Shown here piece by piece: positions 9,090 to 18,268 of a DNA stretch of 64,000 nucleotides (positions within the stretch are counted from its first letter, which is position 1; each line of letters begins with the position of its first letter). The notes below the pieces were generated by a model. It had not been told where the DNA came from. It did no database searches and saw only the letters and a program-made list of their open reading frames with translations. The translations under genes and the position numbers were made by a program. The stretch comes from Pseudomonas protegens. Lineage in GTDB: Bacteria > Pseudomonadota > Gammaproteobacteria > Pseudomonadales > Pseudomonadaceae. Where the stretch lies: positions 1,178,001-1,242,000 of the forward strand of contig NZ_CP060201.1 in NCBI RefSeq assembly GCF_013407925.2, written 5' to 3'.

Positions 9090-11684
9090 TTAGCTGGCTA
9101 CGGCCGATTCCAGGAAGTCCTGGGCGAAGCGTTGCAGCACCCCGCCCGCCTCATAGATCGACACCTCTTCGGCGGTGTCGAGGCGGCAGGTCACTGGCAC
9201 CTCCAAGCGCTCGCCGTTGCGGCGGTTGATCACCAGGGTCAACTGCGCGCGCGGCGTGCGTTCGCCGATCACGTCATAGGTTTCGGTGCCGTCGATGCCC
9301 AGGATCTTGCGGTCGGTGCCCGGGAGGAACTCCAGCGGCAGCACGCCCATGCCCACCAGGTTGGTGCGATGGATGCGCTCGAAGCCTTCGGCGACGATCG
9401 CCTCCACACCCGCCAGGCGCACGCCCTTGGCCGCCCAGTCGCGGGACGAGCCCTGACCGTAGTCGGCGCCGGCAATGATGATCAGCGGCTGCTTGCGCTG
9501 CATGTAGGTTTCGATGGCTTCCCACATCCGCGTGACTTTGCCTTCCGGCTCGATCCGCGCCAGGGAACCCTGCTTGACCTTGCCGTTTTCCTGGACCATT
9601 TCGTTGAACAGTTTCGGGTTGGCGAAGGTCGCGCGCTGGGCGGTCAAGTGGTCGCCACGGTGGGTCGCGTAGGAGTTGAAGTCCTCTTCCGGCAGGCCCA
9701 TTTTCGCCAGGTACTCACCGGCTGCGCTGTCGAGCATGATGGCGTTGGACGGCGACAGGTGGTCGGTGGTGATGTTGTCCGGCAGCACCGCCAGCGGGCG
9801 CATGCCCTTGAGGCTGCGCTCGCCGGCCAGGGCCCCTTCCCAGTACGGCGGACGGCGGATGTAGGTGCTCTGTGGACGCCAGTCGTACAGCGGCTCGACT
9901 TTCGGGCCGGTGTCTTCGTGGATGGCGAACATCGGGATGTAGACCTTGCGGAACTGCTCCGGCTTGACCGCGGCCTTGACCACCGCGTCGATTTCTTCGT
10001 CGCTCGGCCAGATGTCCTTGAGGCGGATTTCCCGGCCGTTGGCGTCCAGGCCCAGCACATCCTTCTCGATATCGAAACGGATGGTGCCGGCAATCGCGTA
10101 GGCCACCACCAGCGGCGGCGAAGCCAGGAACGCCTGCTTGGCATAAGGGTGGATGCGCCCGTCGAAGTTGCGGTTACCCGAGAGCACGGCGGTGGCGTAC
10201 AGGTCGCGCTCGATGATTTCTTTCTGGATCACCGGGTCCAGGGCGCCGGACATGCCGTTGCAGGTGGTGCAGGCAAAAGCCACCACGCCAAAGCCCAACT
10301 GTTCCAGCTCATGGCCCAGGCCGGCTTCTTCTAGGTACATGGCCACGGTTTTCGAACCCGGAGCCAGGGACGACTTGACCCACGGCTTGCGGGTCAGCCC
10401 CAGCTTGTTGGCGTTGCGCGCCAGCAGGCCCGCCGCGATCACGTTGCGCGGGTTGCTGGTGTTGGTGCAGCTGGTGATGGCGGCAATGATCACCGCGCCG
10501 TCCGGCATTTGCCCCGGCACTTCGGACCATTGCCCGGCAATGCCCTTGGCCGCCAGCTCGCTGGTGGCGACCCGGGCGTGGGGGTTGCTCGGCCCGGCCA
10601 TGTTGCGCACCACCGACGACAGGTCGAACTGCAGACCGCGCTCGTAGCGCGCGCTCTTCAGGCTGTCGGCCCACAGGCCGGTGTGCTTGGCGTAGCTCTC
10701 CACCAGGCGCACTTGTTGGTCTTCACGGCCGGTGAGCTTGAGGTAGTCGATGGTCTGCTGGTCGATGTAGAACATCGCCGCAGTGGCGCCGTATTCCGGG
10801 GCCATGTTGGAAATGGTGGCGCGGTCGCCCAGGGTCAGTGCCGCAGCGCCTGCGCCGAAGAACTCCAGCCAGGCACCCACCACTTTCTGCTTGCGCAGGA
10901 ACTCGGTCAGCGCCAGCACCATGTCGGTGGCGGTGATCCCCGGTTGCAGCTTGCCGGTGAGCTCGACGCCGATGATTTCCGGCAGACGCATCCACGAAGC
11001 GCGACCGAGCATGACGTTCTCGGCTTCCAGGCCGCCCACACCGATGGCGATCACCCCCAGGGCGTCCACGTGGGGGGTGTGGCTGTCGGTGCCGACGCAG
11101 GTATCGGGGAAGGCCACACCGTCGCGCACCTGGATCACCGGGGACATTTTCTCCAGGTTGATCTGGTGCATGATGCCGTTGCCCGGCGGGATCACGTCGA
11201 CGTTCTTGAAGGCCTTCTTGGTCCAGTTGATGAAGTGGAAACGGTCTTCGTTGCGCCGGTCTTCAATCGCGCGGTTCTTGTCGAAAGCCTCCGGGTCGAA
11301 GCCGCCGCATTCCACGGCCAGGGAGTGGTCGACGATCAGTTGGGTCGGCACCACCGGGTTGACCAGGGCCGGGTCACCGCCCTGATCGGCAATGGCATCG
11401 CGCAGGCCGGCCAGGTCCACCAGCGCGGTCTGGCCGAGGATGTCGTGGCACACCACGCGGGCCGGGAACCAGGGAAAGTCCAGGTCGTCGCGACGTTCGA
11501 TCAACTGGCCAAGGGAGGCGTTGAGGGTCGCCGGATCACAGCGCCGCACCAGGTTTTCCGCCAGTACGCGGGAGGTGTAGGGCAGGCTGTCGTAGGCCCC
11601 GGGCTGCAGCGCATCGACCGCCGCACGGGCGTCGAAATAGTCCAGCTGGCTGCCGGGCAGCGTCTTGCGAAATTCAGTGTTCAT
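9090..11684 (-). CDS. acnD: Fe/S-dependent 2-methylisocitrate dehydratase
   Basis: An 864-residue aconitase-superfamily enzyme that dehydrates 2-methylcitrate. The three 4Fe-4S ligands are visible in SCTNTSNPRN (Cys near 406) and ACTTCNGMSG (Cys near 472 and 475), followed by a C-terminal swivel domain with GADYGQGSSRDWAAKG. It is clearly AcnD rather than housekeeping aconitase because it lies between prpC and prpF. A REP doublet separates it from prpC. Confidence 0.95.
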   Translation of the reverse strand: MNTEFRKTLPGSQLDYFDARAAVDALQPGAYDSLPYTSRVLAENLVRRCDPATLNASLGQLIERRDDLDFPWFPARVVCHDILGQTALVDLAGLRDAIADQGGDPALVNPVVPTQLIVDHSLAVECGGFDPEAFDKNRAIEDRRNEDRFHFINWTKKAFKNVDVIPPGNGIMHQINLEKMSPVIQVRDGVAFPDTCVGTDSHTPHVDALGVIAIGVGGLEAENVMLGRASWMRLPEIIGVELTGKLQPGITATDMVLALTEFLRKQKVVGAWLEFFGAGAAALTLGDRATISNMAPEYGATAAMFYIDQQTIDYLKLTGREDQQVRLVESYAKHTGLWADSLKSARYERGLQFDLSSVVRNMAGPSNPHARVATSELAAKGIAGQWSEVPGQMPDGAVIIAAITSCTNTSNPRNVIAAGLLARNANKLGLTRKPWVKSSLAPGSKTVAMYLEEAGLGHELEQLGFGVVAFACTTCNGMSGALDPVIQKEIIERDLYATAVLSGNRNFDGRIHPYAKQAFLASPPLVVAYAIAGTIRFDIEKDVLGLDANGREIRLKDIWPSDEEIDAVVKAAVKPEQFRKVYIPMFAIHEDTGPKVEPLYDWRPQSTYIRRPPYWEGALAGERSLKGMRPLAVLPDNITTDHLSPSNAIMLDSAAGEYLAKMGLPEEDFNSYATHRGDHLTAQRATFANPKLFNEMVQENGKVKQGSLARIEPEGKVTRMWEAIETYMQRKQPLIIIAGADYGQGSSRDWAAKGVRLAGVEAIVAEGFERIHRTNLVGMGVLPLEFLPGTDRKILGIDGTETYDVIGERTPRAQLTLVINRRNGERLEVPVTCRLDTAEEVSIYEAGGVLQRFAQDFLESAVAS

Positions 11685-11754
11685 GGTCAGGGGACTCGAT
11701 CACGGTAGTTTCAAAGGGAGCGTCTGGCACCGAGTTGAATGGACCTCTATCCCT

Positions 11755-11843
11755 TGTAGGAGCGAGCTTGCTCGCGATGACTGAAGCAGATCCGACATCG
11801 CGTCGGCTGAGCCATCGCTGTCGCGAGCAAGCTCGCTCCTACA
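11755..11843. repeat. REP doublet in the prpC-acnD spacer
   Basis: TGTAGGAGCGAGCTTGCTCG starts at 11755, and its reverse complement ends at 11843. The units are nearly identical to those at 5953-6050. It lies in the 200-bp spacer between prpC and acnD, and the rest of that spacer holds nothing else recognisable. Confidence 0.85.
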
Positions 11844-11885
11844 GGTGTGTGGTGCATTCAAGCCACAGTGCCGGCGCCCTCCCGG

Positions 11886-13013
11886 TCAGCGGCGTTCGAT
11901 TGGCACGAACTTGCGCTGTTCAACGCCGATGTACTCGGCGCTTGGACGGATGATGCGGTTGTTGCCCCGCTGCTCGAACACGTGGGCGGCCCAGCCGGTC
12001 AGGCGCGAGCAGACGAAGATCGGGGTGAACAGCTTGGTCGGGATGCCCATGAAGTGGTACGCCGAGGCGTGGTAGAAGTCGGCGTTGGGGAACAGCTTCT
12101 TCTGTTCCCACATGGTCTTGTCGATGGCTTCGGACACCGGGAACAGCACCTTGTCACCGACTTCGTCCGCCAGCTTCTTCGACCAGCCCTTGATCACCTC
12201 GTTGCGCGGGTCGCTGTCTTTGTAGATCGCGTGGCCAAAGCCCATGATCTTGTCCTTGCGCTCCAGCATCCGCAGCAGTTCGGCGGTCGCCTCTTCGGGG
12301 TTGTGGAAGCGTTCGATCAGCTCCATGGCCGCTTCGTTGGCGCCACCGTGCAGCGGGCCACGCAGCGAACCGATGGCGGCGGTGACGCACGAGTACAGGT
12401 CCGACAGGGTCGAGGCACAGACCCGGGCGGTGAAGGTCGAGGCGTTGAACTCGTGCTCGGCGTAGAGGATCAGCGACACGTTCATCACCTTGACGTGCAA
12501 GTCGCTGGGCTTCTTGCCATGCAGCAGGTGCAGGAAGTGGCCGCCGATGGTCTGCTCGTCGCTGACGCAGTTGATGCGCACGCCTTCATGGCTGAAGCGG
12601 TACCAGTAGCACATGATCGCCGGGAAGGCCGCCAGCAGACGGTCGGTGACATCGTGCTGCTGGGAGAAGTCCTTCTCCGGCTCGATATTGCCGAGGAACG
12701 AGCAACCGGTGCGCATCACGTCCATCGGATGGGCCTGGGCCGGAATCCGCTCCAGCACTTCCTTCAGCGCCTGTGGCAGATCCCGCAGCTTGCTCAGCTT
12801 GGCGCTGTAGGCGGCCAGTTGTTCCTGGGTTGGCAGGTCGCCGTACAACAGCAGGTAGGCCACTTCCTCGAACTGCGCATCGGCCGCCAGTTCGCGCACG
12901 TCATAGCCGCGGTAGGTCAGCCCGGCACCGGCCTGGCCCACGGTGGACAGCGCGGTTTGCCCGGCGACCTGGCCGCGCAGACCTGCACCACTCAATACTT
13001 TTGCTTCGGCCAT
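11886..13013 (-). CDS. prpC: 2-methylcitrate synthase
   Basis: Condenses propionyl-CoA with oxaloacetate to 2-methylcitrate. The 375-residue product is short, as in the prokaryotic citrate synthase type II/PrpC group, with catalytic regions GPLHGGANEAAME and GFGHAIYKDSDPRN. I use the ATG at 13013, preceded by GGAGAG, rather than the in-frame TTG at 13025, which overlaps that ribosome-binding site. Second enzyme gene of the operon, after prpB. Confidence 0.93.
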   Translation of the reverse strand: MAEAKVLSGAGLRGQVAGQTALSTVGQAGAGLTYRGYDVRELAADAQFEEVAYLLLYGDLPTQEQLAAYSAKLSKLRDLPQALKEVLERIPAQAHPMDVMRTGCSFLGNIEPEKDFSQQHDVTDRLLAAFPAIMCYWYRFSHEGVRINCVSDEQTIGGHFLHLLHGKKPSDLHVKVMNVSLILYAEHEFNASTFTARVCASTLSDLYSCVTAAIGSLRGPLHGGANEAAMELIERFHNPEEATAELLRMLERKDKIMGFGHAIYKDSDPRNEVIKGWSKKLADEVGDKVLFPVSEAIDKTMWEQKKLFPNADFYHASAYHFMGIPTKLFTPIFVCSRLTGWAAHVFEQRGNNRIIRPSAEYIGVEQRKFVPIERR

Positions 13014-13079
13014 TGCTCTCTCCAATCTTGAATTTGTTAGGGACTTGGCAACTTCGTTGGTCGGGACTCACCCCGACAC

Positions 13080-13155
13080 TGTAGGAGCGAGCCTGCTCGC
13101 GATCCAGGCTCGCGCGTTAGCGTCGACGGCCATGGCGAGCCAGCTCGCTCCCACA
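13080..13155. repeat. REP doublet in the prpB-prpC spacer
   Basis: GTAGGAGCGAGCCTGCTCGC at about 13081 and a degenerate inverse copy GCGAGCCAGCTCGCTCCCAC ending near 13155. Compared with the other doublets, the GCTTGC core has become GCCTGC or GCTGGC, with the change compensated on the opposite arm. Confidence 0.8.
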
Positions 13156-13164
13156 AGGATTGAT

Positions 13165-14058
13165 TCAGCCTTTCTTCTGGGCGAACAGCGCATCGAGCTT
13201 CTGCTCGAAGCTGTGGTAATCGATGCGCTCGTAGAGCTCCATGCGGGTCTGCATGGTGTCGATCACGTTCTGCTGGGTGCCGTCGCGACGGATCGCGGTG
13301 TAGACGTTTTCCGCCGCCTTGTTCATGGCGCGGAACGCCGACAGCGGGTACAGCACCAGGGAAACATCCACGGATTTCAACTGTTCGGTGGTGTACAGCG
13401 GAGTCGCGCCGAATTCGGTGATGTTGGCCAGGATCGGCGCCTTCACCCGATCGGCGAAGATCTTGTACATCTCAAGCTCGGTGATGGCTTCCGGGAACAC
13501 CATGTCGGCGCCGGCCTCGATGCACGCCGCGGCGCGTTCCAGGGCCGACTCCAGGCCTTCCACCGCCAGGGCGTCGGTGCGCGCCATGATCACGAAGCTG
13601 TCGTCGGTGCGGGCGTCCACCGCGGCCTTGATGCGGTCGACCATTTCCTGCTGGGAGACGATCTCTTTATTCGGGCGGTGACCGCAGCGCTTGGCGCCGA
13701 CCTGGTCTTCGATATGGATCGCCGCGGCGCCGAACTTGATCATCGACTTGACGGTGCGTGCCACGTTGAAGGCCGAGGAACCGAAGCCGGTGTCCACGTC
13801 CACCAGCAGCGGCAGGTCGCAGACGTCGGTGATGCGGCGCACGTCGGTGAGGACGTCGTCGAGGCCGGTGATGCCCAGGTCAGGCACGCCGAGGGAACCG
13901 GCGGCGACCCCGCCGCCAGACAGGTAGATGGCCTTGAAACCGGCGCGCTTGGCCAGCAGGGCGTGGTTGGCGTTGATCGCGCCGACCACTTGCAACGGCT
14001 GTTCGCTGGCGACCGCATCGCGGAAACGCTGGCCTGGAGTGCTCTTGTTGGAACTCAT
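13165..14058 (-). CDS. prpB: Methylisocitrate lyase
   Basis: Cleaves 2-methylisocitrate to pyruvate and succinate, the last step of the cycle. The 297-residue protein belongs to the isocitrate lyase/PEP mutase superfamily, with the catalytic-loop motif [10 protein letters not shown] and [20 protein letters not shown] near the N-terminus. Its start codon overlaps the prpR stop codon in an ATGA, so the two are probably translationally coupled. Confidence 0.95.
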   Translation of the reverse strand: MSSNKSTPGQRFRDAVASEQPLQVVGAINANHALLAKRAGFKAIYLSGGGVAAGSLGVPDLGITGLDDVLTDVRRITDVCDLPLLVDVDTGFGSSAFNVARTVKSMIKFGAAAIHIEDQVGAKRCGHRPNKEIVSQQEMVDRIKAAVDARTDDSFVIMARTDALAVEGLESALERAAACIEAGADMVFPEAITELEMYKIFADRVKAPILANITEFGATPLYTTEQLKSVDVSLVLYPLSAFRAMNKAAENVYTAIRRDGTQQNVIDTMQTRMELYERIDYHSFEQKLDALFAQKKG

Positions 14059-14777
14059 GACTCACCTCGTGGAGTGGCTGTCTGATGGGCGCTGTCCTGG
14101 TAGTGACGCGCAATATTGCGTTTCGAGGCGCCGATGTGGCGGCGCATCAACAACTCGGCCAGTTCGCCGTCGCGATCGGCAATGGCATCGAGAATCCGGT
14201 GGTGTTCGGCGAACGCCTGGTGCGGGCGGTTGGGGGTCGCGGAGAACTGGATGCGATACATGCGCACCAGTTGATACAGCTCGCCGCAGAGCATCTGCGT
14301 GAGGGTGCGATTGCCCGCGCCCTGGATGATCCGGTAGTGGAAGTCGAAATCCCCTTCCTGCTGGTAGTAGCCGACGCCGGCCTGGAACGCTGCATCGCGC
14401 TCGTGGGTATCGAGCACCCGGCGCAGCTCGTCGATCTCCTCGGTGGTCATGCGCTGCGCCGCCAGGCGACAGGCCATGCCTTCCAGGGATTCGCGGATTT
14501 CGTAGAGTTCGATCAGTTCGGCGTGGCTCAGGGACACCACCCGGGCGCCGACATGGGGCACCCGTACCAGCAGGCGCTGGCCTTCGAGGCGGTGAATCGC
14601 CTCGCGCAACGGGCCACGACTGATGCCGTAGGTTCGGGCCAGCTCCGGTTCGGATATCTTGCTGCCCGGGGCGATCTCGCCCTTGACGATGGCGGCCTGG
14701 ATACGCCGGAAGACGTTTTCGGACAGGGTTTCAGAATCGTCCTGCGCCGGCAGCGGATGTTCCAGTTGATCCAGCAT
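14055..14777 (-). CDS. prpR: GntR-family (FCD domain) regulator of the methylcitrate operon
   Basis: A 240-residue GntR regulator: winged helix at about residues 15-85 ([21 protein letters not shown], shown to 20 as [20 protein letters not shown]) and a C-terminal FCD ligand domain with metal-site histidines in [12 protein letters not shown] and the HHRIL-like segment EHHRILDAI. The start is the ATG at 14777; upstream extension to 14963 would read through the operator region. As first gene of the operon it probably represses itself and prpBC-acnD-prpFD. It is not the sigma-54 type PrpR of enterobacteria; the name here reflects role. Confidence 0.88.
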   Translation of the reverse strand: MLDQLEHPLPAQDDSETLSENVFRRIQAAIVKGEIAPGSKISEPELARTYGISRGPLREAIHRLEGQRLLVRVPHVGARVVSLSHAELIELYEIRESLEGMACRLAAQRMTTEEIDELRRVLDTHERDAAFQAGVGYYQQEGDFDFHYRIIQGAGNRTLTQMLCGELYQLVRMYRIQFSATPNRPHQAFAEHHRILDAIADRDGELAELLMRRHIGASKRNIARHYQDSAHQTATPRGES

Positions 14778-14862
14778 ATTGTCGACACCTTGAAAATCAA
14801 TGAGGCAAAAACTAGCCAATACGCGGAAGACAGTCAAAGGAAAAATTGAGATTGTCGACAAT
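14778..14862. promoter_or_regulatory. Two TTGTCGACAA-type operators upstream of prpR
   Basis: A perfect 12-bp palindrome ATTGTCGACAAT lies at 14851-14862. A second copy of ten bases, ATTGTCGACA, lies at 14778-14787, directly upstream of the prpR start codon. FadR/FCD-type GntR proteins bind short palindromes of this GT-N2-AC kind. Autorepression by PrpR is inferred from position. Confidence 0.6.
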
Positions 14863-15044
14863 CGTCTAATAACCCGTTGCACCAGAACGAGACAAAAGGC
14901 CCGCCCCCAGCGCTGGCGCGGCAAAACCAGCATGCTAGAATGCCGCCCGCATTGGCCTGTCATCTTTTTATGGCACGCACACGAGGGAGCTTGCGCAGCA
15001 ATGCCGGTCGCCTTGAATTGAAGAACCCATGCCCATCAGGATCT

Positions 15045-15581
15045 ATGAGACTCAAGGCCCTCCCCCTCCTCCTCTGCCTGCTTGCCTTGCCCGGCATCAG
15101 TGCCGCCGCCGGCAAGACTGTCTACGGTTTGAATGAATATGCACGGTTGTCGGACATTGACCTGGAAGTCGCGGCCAAGCTCGACACCGGCGCCAAGACC
15201 GCTTCCCTGAGTGCCCGCGACATCAAGCGCTTCAAGCGCAATGGCGAATCCTGGGTGCGTTTCTACCTGGCCATCGACACCGCCCACAGCCACCCCATCG
15301 AGCGGCCTCTGGCCCGGGTCAGCAAGATCAAGCGCCGCGCCGGCGACTATGACCCCGATGAAGACAAGAACTACACCGCCCGGCCGGTGATCGCCCTGGA
15401 TGTGTGCATGGGCAGCGCCTTGCGCAGCATCGAAGTGAACTTGACCGACCGCAGCACCTTCCAATTCCCGCTGCTGATCGGCTCCGAAGCCCTGAAACGC
15501 TTCGATGCGCTGGTCGACCCCAGTCTTAAATACGCTGCTGGCAAACCCGCCTGCGCCACCGACGCTCATACCGCAGAGTAA
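15045..15581 (+). CDS. Secreted retropepsin-like (RimB/DUF785-type) protease
   Basis: A 178-residue protein with a signal peptide (MRLKALPLLLCLLALPG, then SAAAG) followed by a retropepsin-like domain. The active-site motif is AAKLDTGAKTASLSARD. The family is often labelled ATP-dependent zinc protease, and its cytoplasmic member RimB acts with the glutamate ligase RimK. I chose the ATG at 15045 because only there does the protein begin with the signal peptide. It is followed 5 bp later by the transglutaminase-like membrane gene and then a RimK-like ligase, so the three form one operon. Confidence 0.85.
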   Translation: MRLKALPLLLCLLALPGISAAAGKTVYGLNEYARLSDIDLEVAAKLDTGAKTASLSARDIKRFKRNGESWVRFYLAIDTAHSHPIERPLARVSKIKRRAGDYDPDEDKNYTARPVIALDVCMGSALRSIEVNLTDRSTFQFPLLIGSEALKRFDALVDPSLKYAAGKPACATDAHTAE

Positions 15582-15586
15582 TTCCC

Positions 15587-17119
15587 ATGCGTTCTCTTAC
15601 CCTTCATCTGAAAGTCCTGATCGCCATCCTGGTGGTGCTGGGCATTTCGATCACGGCCTATCAGATTTTCGTGCTGGGCATTCCGGTGACCGAAGACGCC
15701 ACCGACGATCTGTGGAACATCGACGCCAAGGTCGAATTCGTCGCCAACGGCAAGGACCCGATCAAGATCCAGATGTTCGTGCCGCCCCTGAGCCGCGACT
15801 ACGTGAGCCTCAACGAGAGCTTCATTTCCAACAATTACGGGGTGTCGGTGAACCGTGTCGACGGCAACCGCAAGGTCACCTGGTCGGCACGCCGGGCCAA
15901 GGGCAACCAGACCCTGTACTACCGCCTGGTGCTGACCAAGCGCTACAGCGCCGAGAAATCCAAGATCAAGGGCCCGACCTTCCGCGACAGCATGGCCGTG
16001 GAAGGCCCGGAGAAGATTGCCGCCGAAGCCCTGCTGGCGCCGATCCGCCAGCACTCGGCGGACGTCGAGACCTTCATCAGCGAGGCCATCAAACGGGTCA
16101 ACAACGCCAGTGACGACAACGCCAAGCTGCTGCTGGCCGGCGACCCGTCCAGCGCCAACAAGGCCAAGATCGTCGAGTTGCTGCTGTCCATCGCCCACGT
16201 GCCGATGGAGAAAGTCCACACCATCCGCCTGGTGGCCGACCAGCCGCAGACCCCGGAGCTCTGGCTGCGCAGCTTCAACGGCACCGACTGGCTGTACTTC
16301 AACCCGGAAACCGGCGAGCAGGGAATGCCCAGCGACCGCCTGCTGTGGTGGACCGGCGACGACAACCTGATCACCGTCGATGGCGGCAAGAAAGCCAACG
16401 TCACCTTCAGCCTCAACAACAGCGAAATGAACGCCATTCGCCTGGCCAAGCTGACCGACGAGAACACCGACGCCAACTTCCTCGAATACTCGCTCTACGG
16501 CCTGCCGCTGCAGACCCAGCAGACCTTCATGATCATGGTGATGATCCCCATCGGCGTGCTGGTGATCCTGGTGCTGCGCAACCTGATCGGCCTGCAGACC
16601 CTGGGCACCTTCACCCCGGTACTGATCGCCCTGGCCTTCCGCGAGACTCAGCTGGGCTTCGGTATCGTGCTGTTCACGGTGATCACCGCGCTGGGGCTGT
16701 CCCTGCGCTCCTACCTGGAACACCTGAAGCTGCAGATGCTGCCGCGGCTGTCGGTGGTGCTGACCTTCGTCGTGGTGCTGATCGCCGCCATCAGCCTGTT
16801 CAGCCACAAGCTGGGCCTGGAGCGCGGCCTGTCGGTGGCGCTGTTCCCGATGGTGATCCTGACCATGACCATCGAACGCCTGTCCATCACCTGGGAAGAA
16901 CGCGGCGCCGGCCATGCGATGAAAGTCGCCATCGGCACCCTGTTCGCCGCCTCCCTGGCGCACCTGATCATGAGCGTGCCGGAGCTGACCTACTTCGTCT
17001 TCACCTTCCCGGCGATGCTGCTGATCCTGGTGGGCTTCATGCTGGCGATGGGTCGCTATCGCGGCTACCGCCTGACCGAGCTCATGCGTTTCAAAGCCTT
17101 CGTCAAGGCTGATTCCTGA
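15587..17119 (+). CDS. Inactive transglutaminase-domain protein with C-terminal seven-TM region
   Basis: A 510-residue membrane protein: one N-terminal membrane helix (about 10-30), a soluble domain of about 400 residues reckoned from the family as an inactive transglutaminase fold, then about seven closely spaced helices from residue 310 on. It is the middle gene of the protease/7TM/ATP-grasp operon, and its stop overlaps the next start by one base (TGATG). A transport or presentation role for the product of the ligase is possible but unproven. Confidence 0.82.
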   Translation: MRSLTLHLKVLIAILVVLGISITAYQIFVLGIPVTEDATDDLWNIDAKVEFVANGKDPIKIQMFVPPLSRDYVSLNESFISNNYGVSVNRVDGNRKVTWSARRAKGNQTLYYRLVLTKRYSAEKSKIKGPTFRDSMAVEGPEKIAAEALLAPIRQHSADVETFISEAIKRVNNASDDNAKLLLAGDPSSANKAKIVELLLSIAHVPMEKVHTIRLVADQPQTPELWLRSFNGTDWLYFNPETGEQGMPSDRLLWWTGDDNLITVDGGKKANVTFSLNNSEMNAIRLAKLTDENTDANFLEYSLYGLPLQTQQTFMIMVMIPIGVLVILVLRNLIGLQTLGTFTPVLIALAFRETQLGFGIVLFTVITALGLSLRSYLEHLKLQMLPRLSVVLTFVVVLIAAISLFSHKLGLERGLSVALFPMVILTMTIERLSITWEERGAGHAMKVAIGTLFAASLAHLIMSVPELTYFVFTFPAMLLILVGFMLAMGRYRGYRLTELMRFKAFVKADS

Positions 17120-18105
17120 TGTTCGGCCTGTGGAAGACCTGGAAAGCCCTGGAAGCGCGGGGAATCATGGGCATCAACCGGCGTAACGCCGACTACGTGC
17201 TCAAGTACAACAAGCGCAGCCTGTACCCCATCGTCGATGACAAGATCATCACCAAGGAGCGGGCGATCAAGGCCGGCATCCATGTCCCGGAACTGTACGG
17301 GGTGATCTCCACCGAGAAGGAAATCGACAAGCTCGGCGAGATCATTGGCGGGCGCAACGACTTCGTGATCAAGCCAGCGCAAGGCGCCGGGGGCGACGGC
17401 ATCATTGTCATCGCCGACCGCTTCGAGGGCCGCTATCGCACGGTGTCGGGCAAGATCATCAGCCACGAGGAAATCGAGCACCATATTTCCAGCATCCTCA
17501 CCGGCCTGTATTCCCTGGGCGGGCACCGCGACCGGGCGCTGATCGAGTACCGGGTGACCCCGGACCAGATCTTCAAGAGCATCAGCTACGAAGGCGTGCC
17601 GGACATCCGCATCATCGTGCTCATGGGCTACCCGGTGATGGCCATGCTGCGCCTGCCGACCCGCCAGTCCGGGGGCAAGGCCAACCTGCACCAGGGCGCC
17701 ATCGGCGTCGGCGTCGACCTGGCCACCGGCCTGACCCTGCGCGGCACCTGGCTGAACAACATCATCGCCAAGCACCCGGACACCACCAACGCCGTGGACG
17801 GCGTGCAACTGCCCTACTGGGACGGCTTCATGAAACTGGCGGCCGGCTGCTACGAGCTCTGCGGCCTGGGCTACATCGGCGTGGACATGGTCCTGGACCA
17901 GGACAAGGGCCCGCTGATTCTCGAACTCAATGCCCGTCCGGGACTGAACATCCAGATCGCCAACGACTGCGGCCTGACCCAGCGCACCCACGCCATCGAA
18001 GCCCACCTTGAACAACTCAAGACCCGCGGCATCGTCGAAAGCGTCGAAGAGCGGGTGCGCTTCGCCCAGGAACTGTTCGGCCACATTCCGCCGGTGGAAG
18101 GCTGA
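17119..18105 (+). CDS. RimK-like alpha-L-glutamate ligase family protein (ATP-grasp)
   Basis: A 328-residue ATP-grasp enzyme. The glycine-rich nucleotide loop is FVIKPAQGAGGDGIIVI (about residues 90-106) and the metal-binding end of the fold is ILELNARPGLNIQIAN (about 270-285). The family forms amide bonds with amino acids such as glutamate. No signal peptide is present, so catalysis should be cytoplasmic, while the protease partner is exported. Substrate unknown; the conserved three-gene neighbourhood is the best functional clue. Confidence 0.85.
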   Translation: MFGLWKTWKALEARGIMGINRRNADYVLKYNKRSLYPIVDDKIITKERAIKAGIHVPELYGVISTEKEIDKLGEIIGGRNDFVIKPAQGAGGDGIIVIADRFEGRYRTVSGKIISHEEIEHHISSILTGLYSLGGHRDRALIEYRVTPDQIFKSISYEGVPDIRIIVLMGYPVMAMLRLPTRQSGGKANLHQGAIGVGVDLATGLTLRGTWLNNIIAKHPDTTNAVDGVQLPYWDGFMKLAAGCYELCGLGYIGVDMVLDQDKGPLILELNARPGLNIQIANDCGLTQRTHAIEAHLEQLKTRGIVESVEERVRFAQELFGHIPPVEG

Positions 18106-18268
18106 TAACGACTGCGGCGGGGTGCGAAGGCAATTTTCGCAGCCCGCCGCAGCGGCTACAGGTCGGGGAATGCGCCCTGAACCGGGCAATAGCCGACATC
18201 CCCTCTAGGAGCAATTCCTGCACAGGCATACAATCGCCAACCGCGCTCCGATGGCTGATTTGCCCCGC

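Noticed and set aside
6908-9229. 773-codon plus-strand frame across prpD and prpF
   Set aside because: Shadow of two well-supported minus-strand genes, and it crosses a REP doublet, which a real gene would not tolerate.
14778-14963. Upstream extension of prpR to an ATG at 14963
   Set aside because: It would translate through the operator palindromes and adds 62 residues that do not fit a GntR N-terminus.
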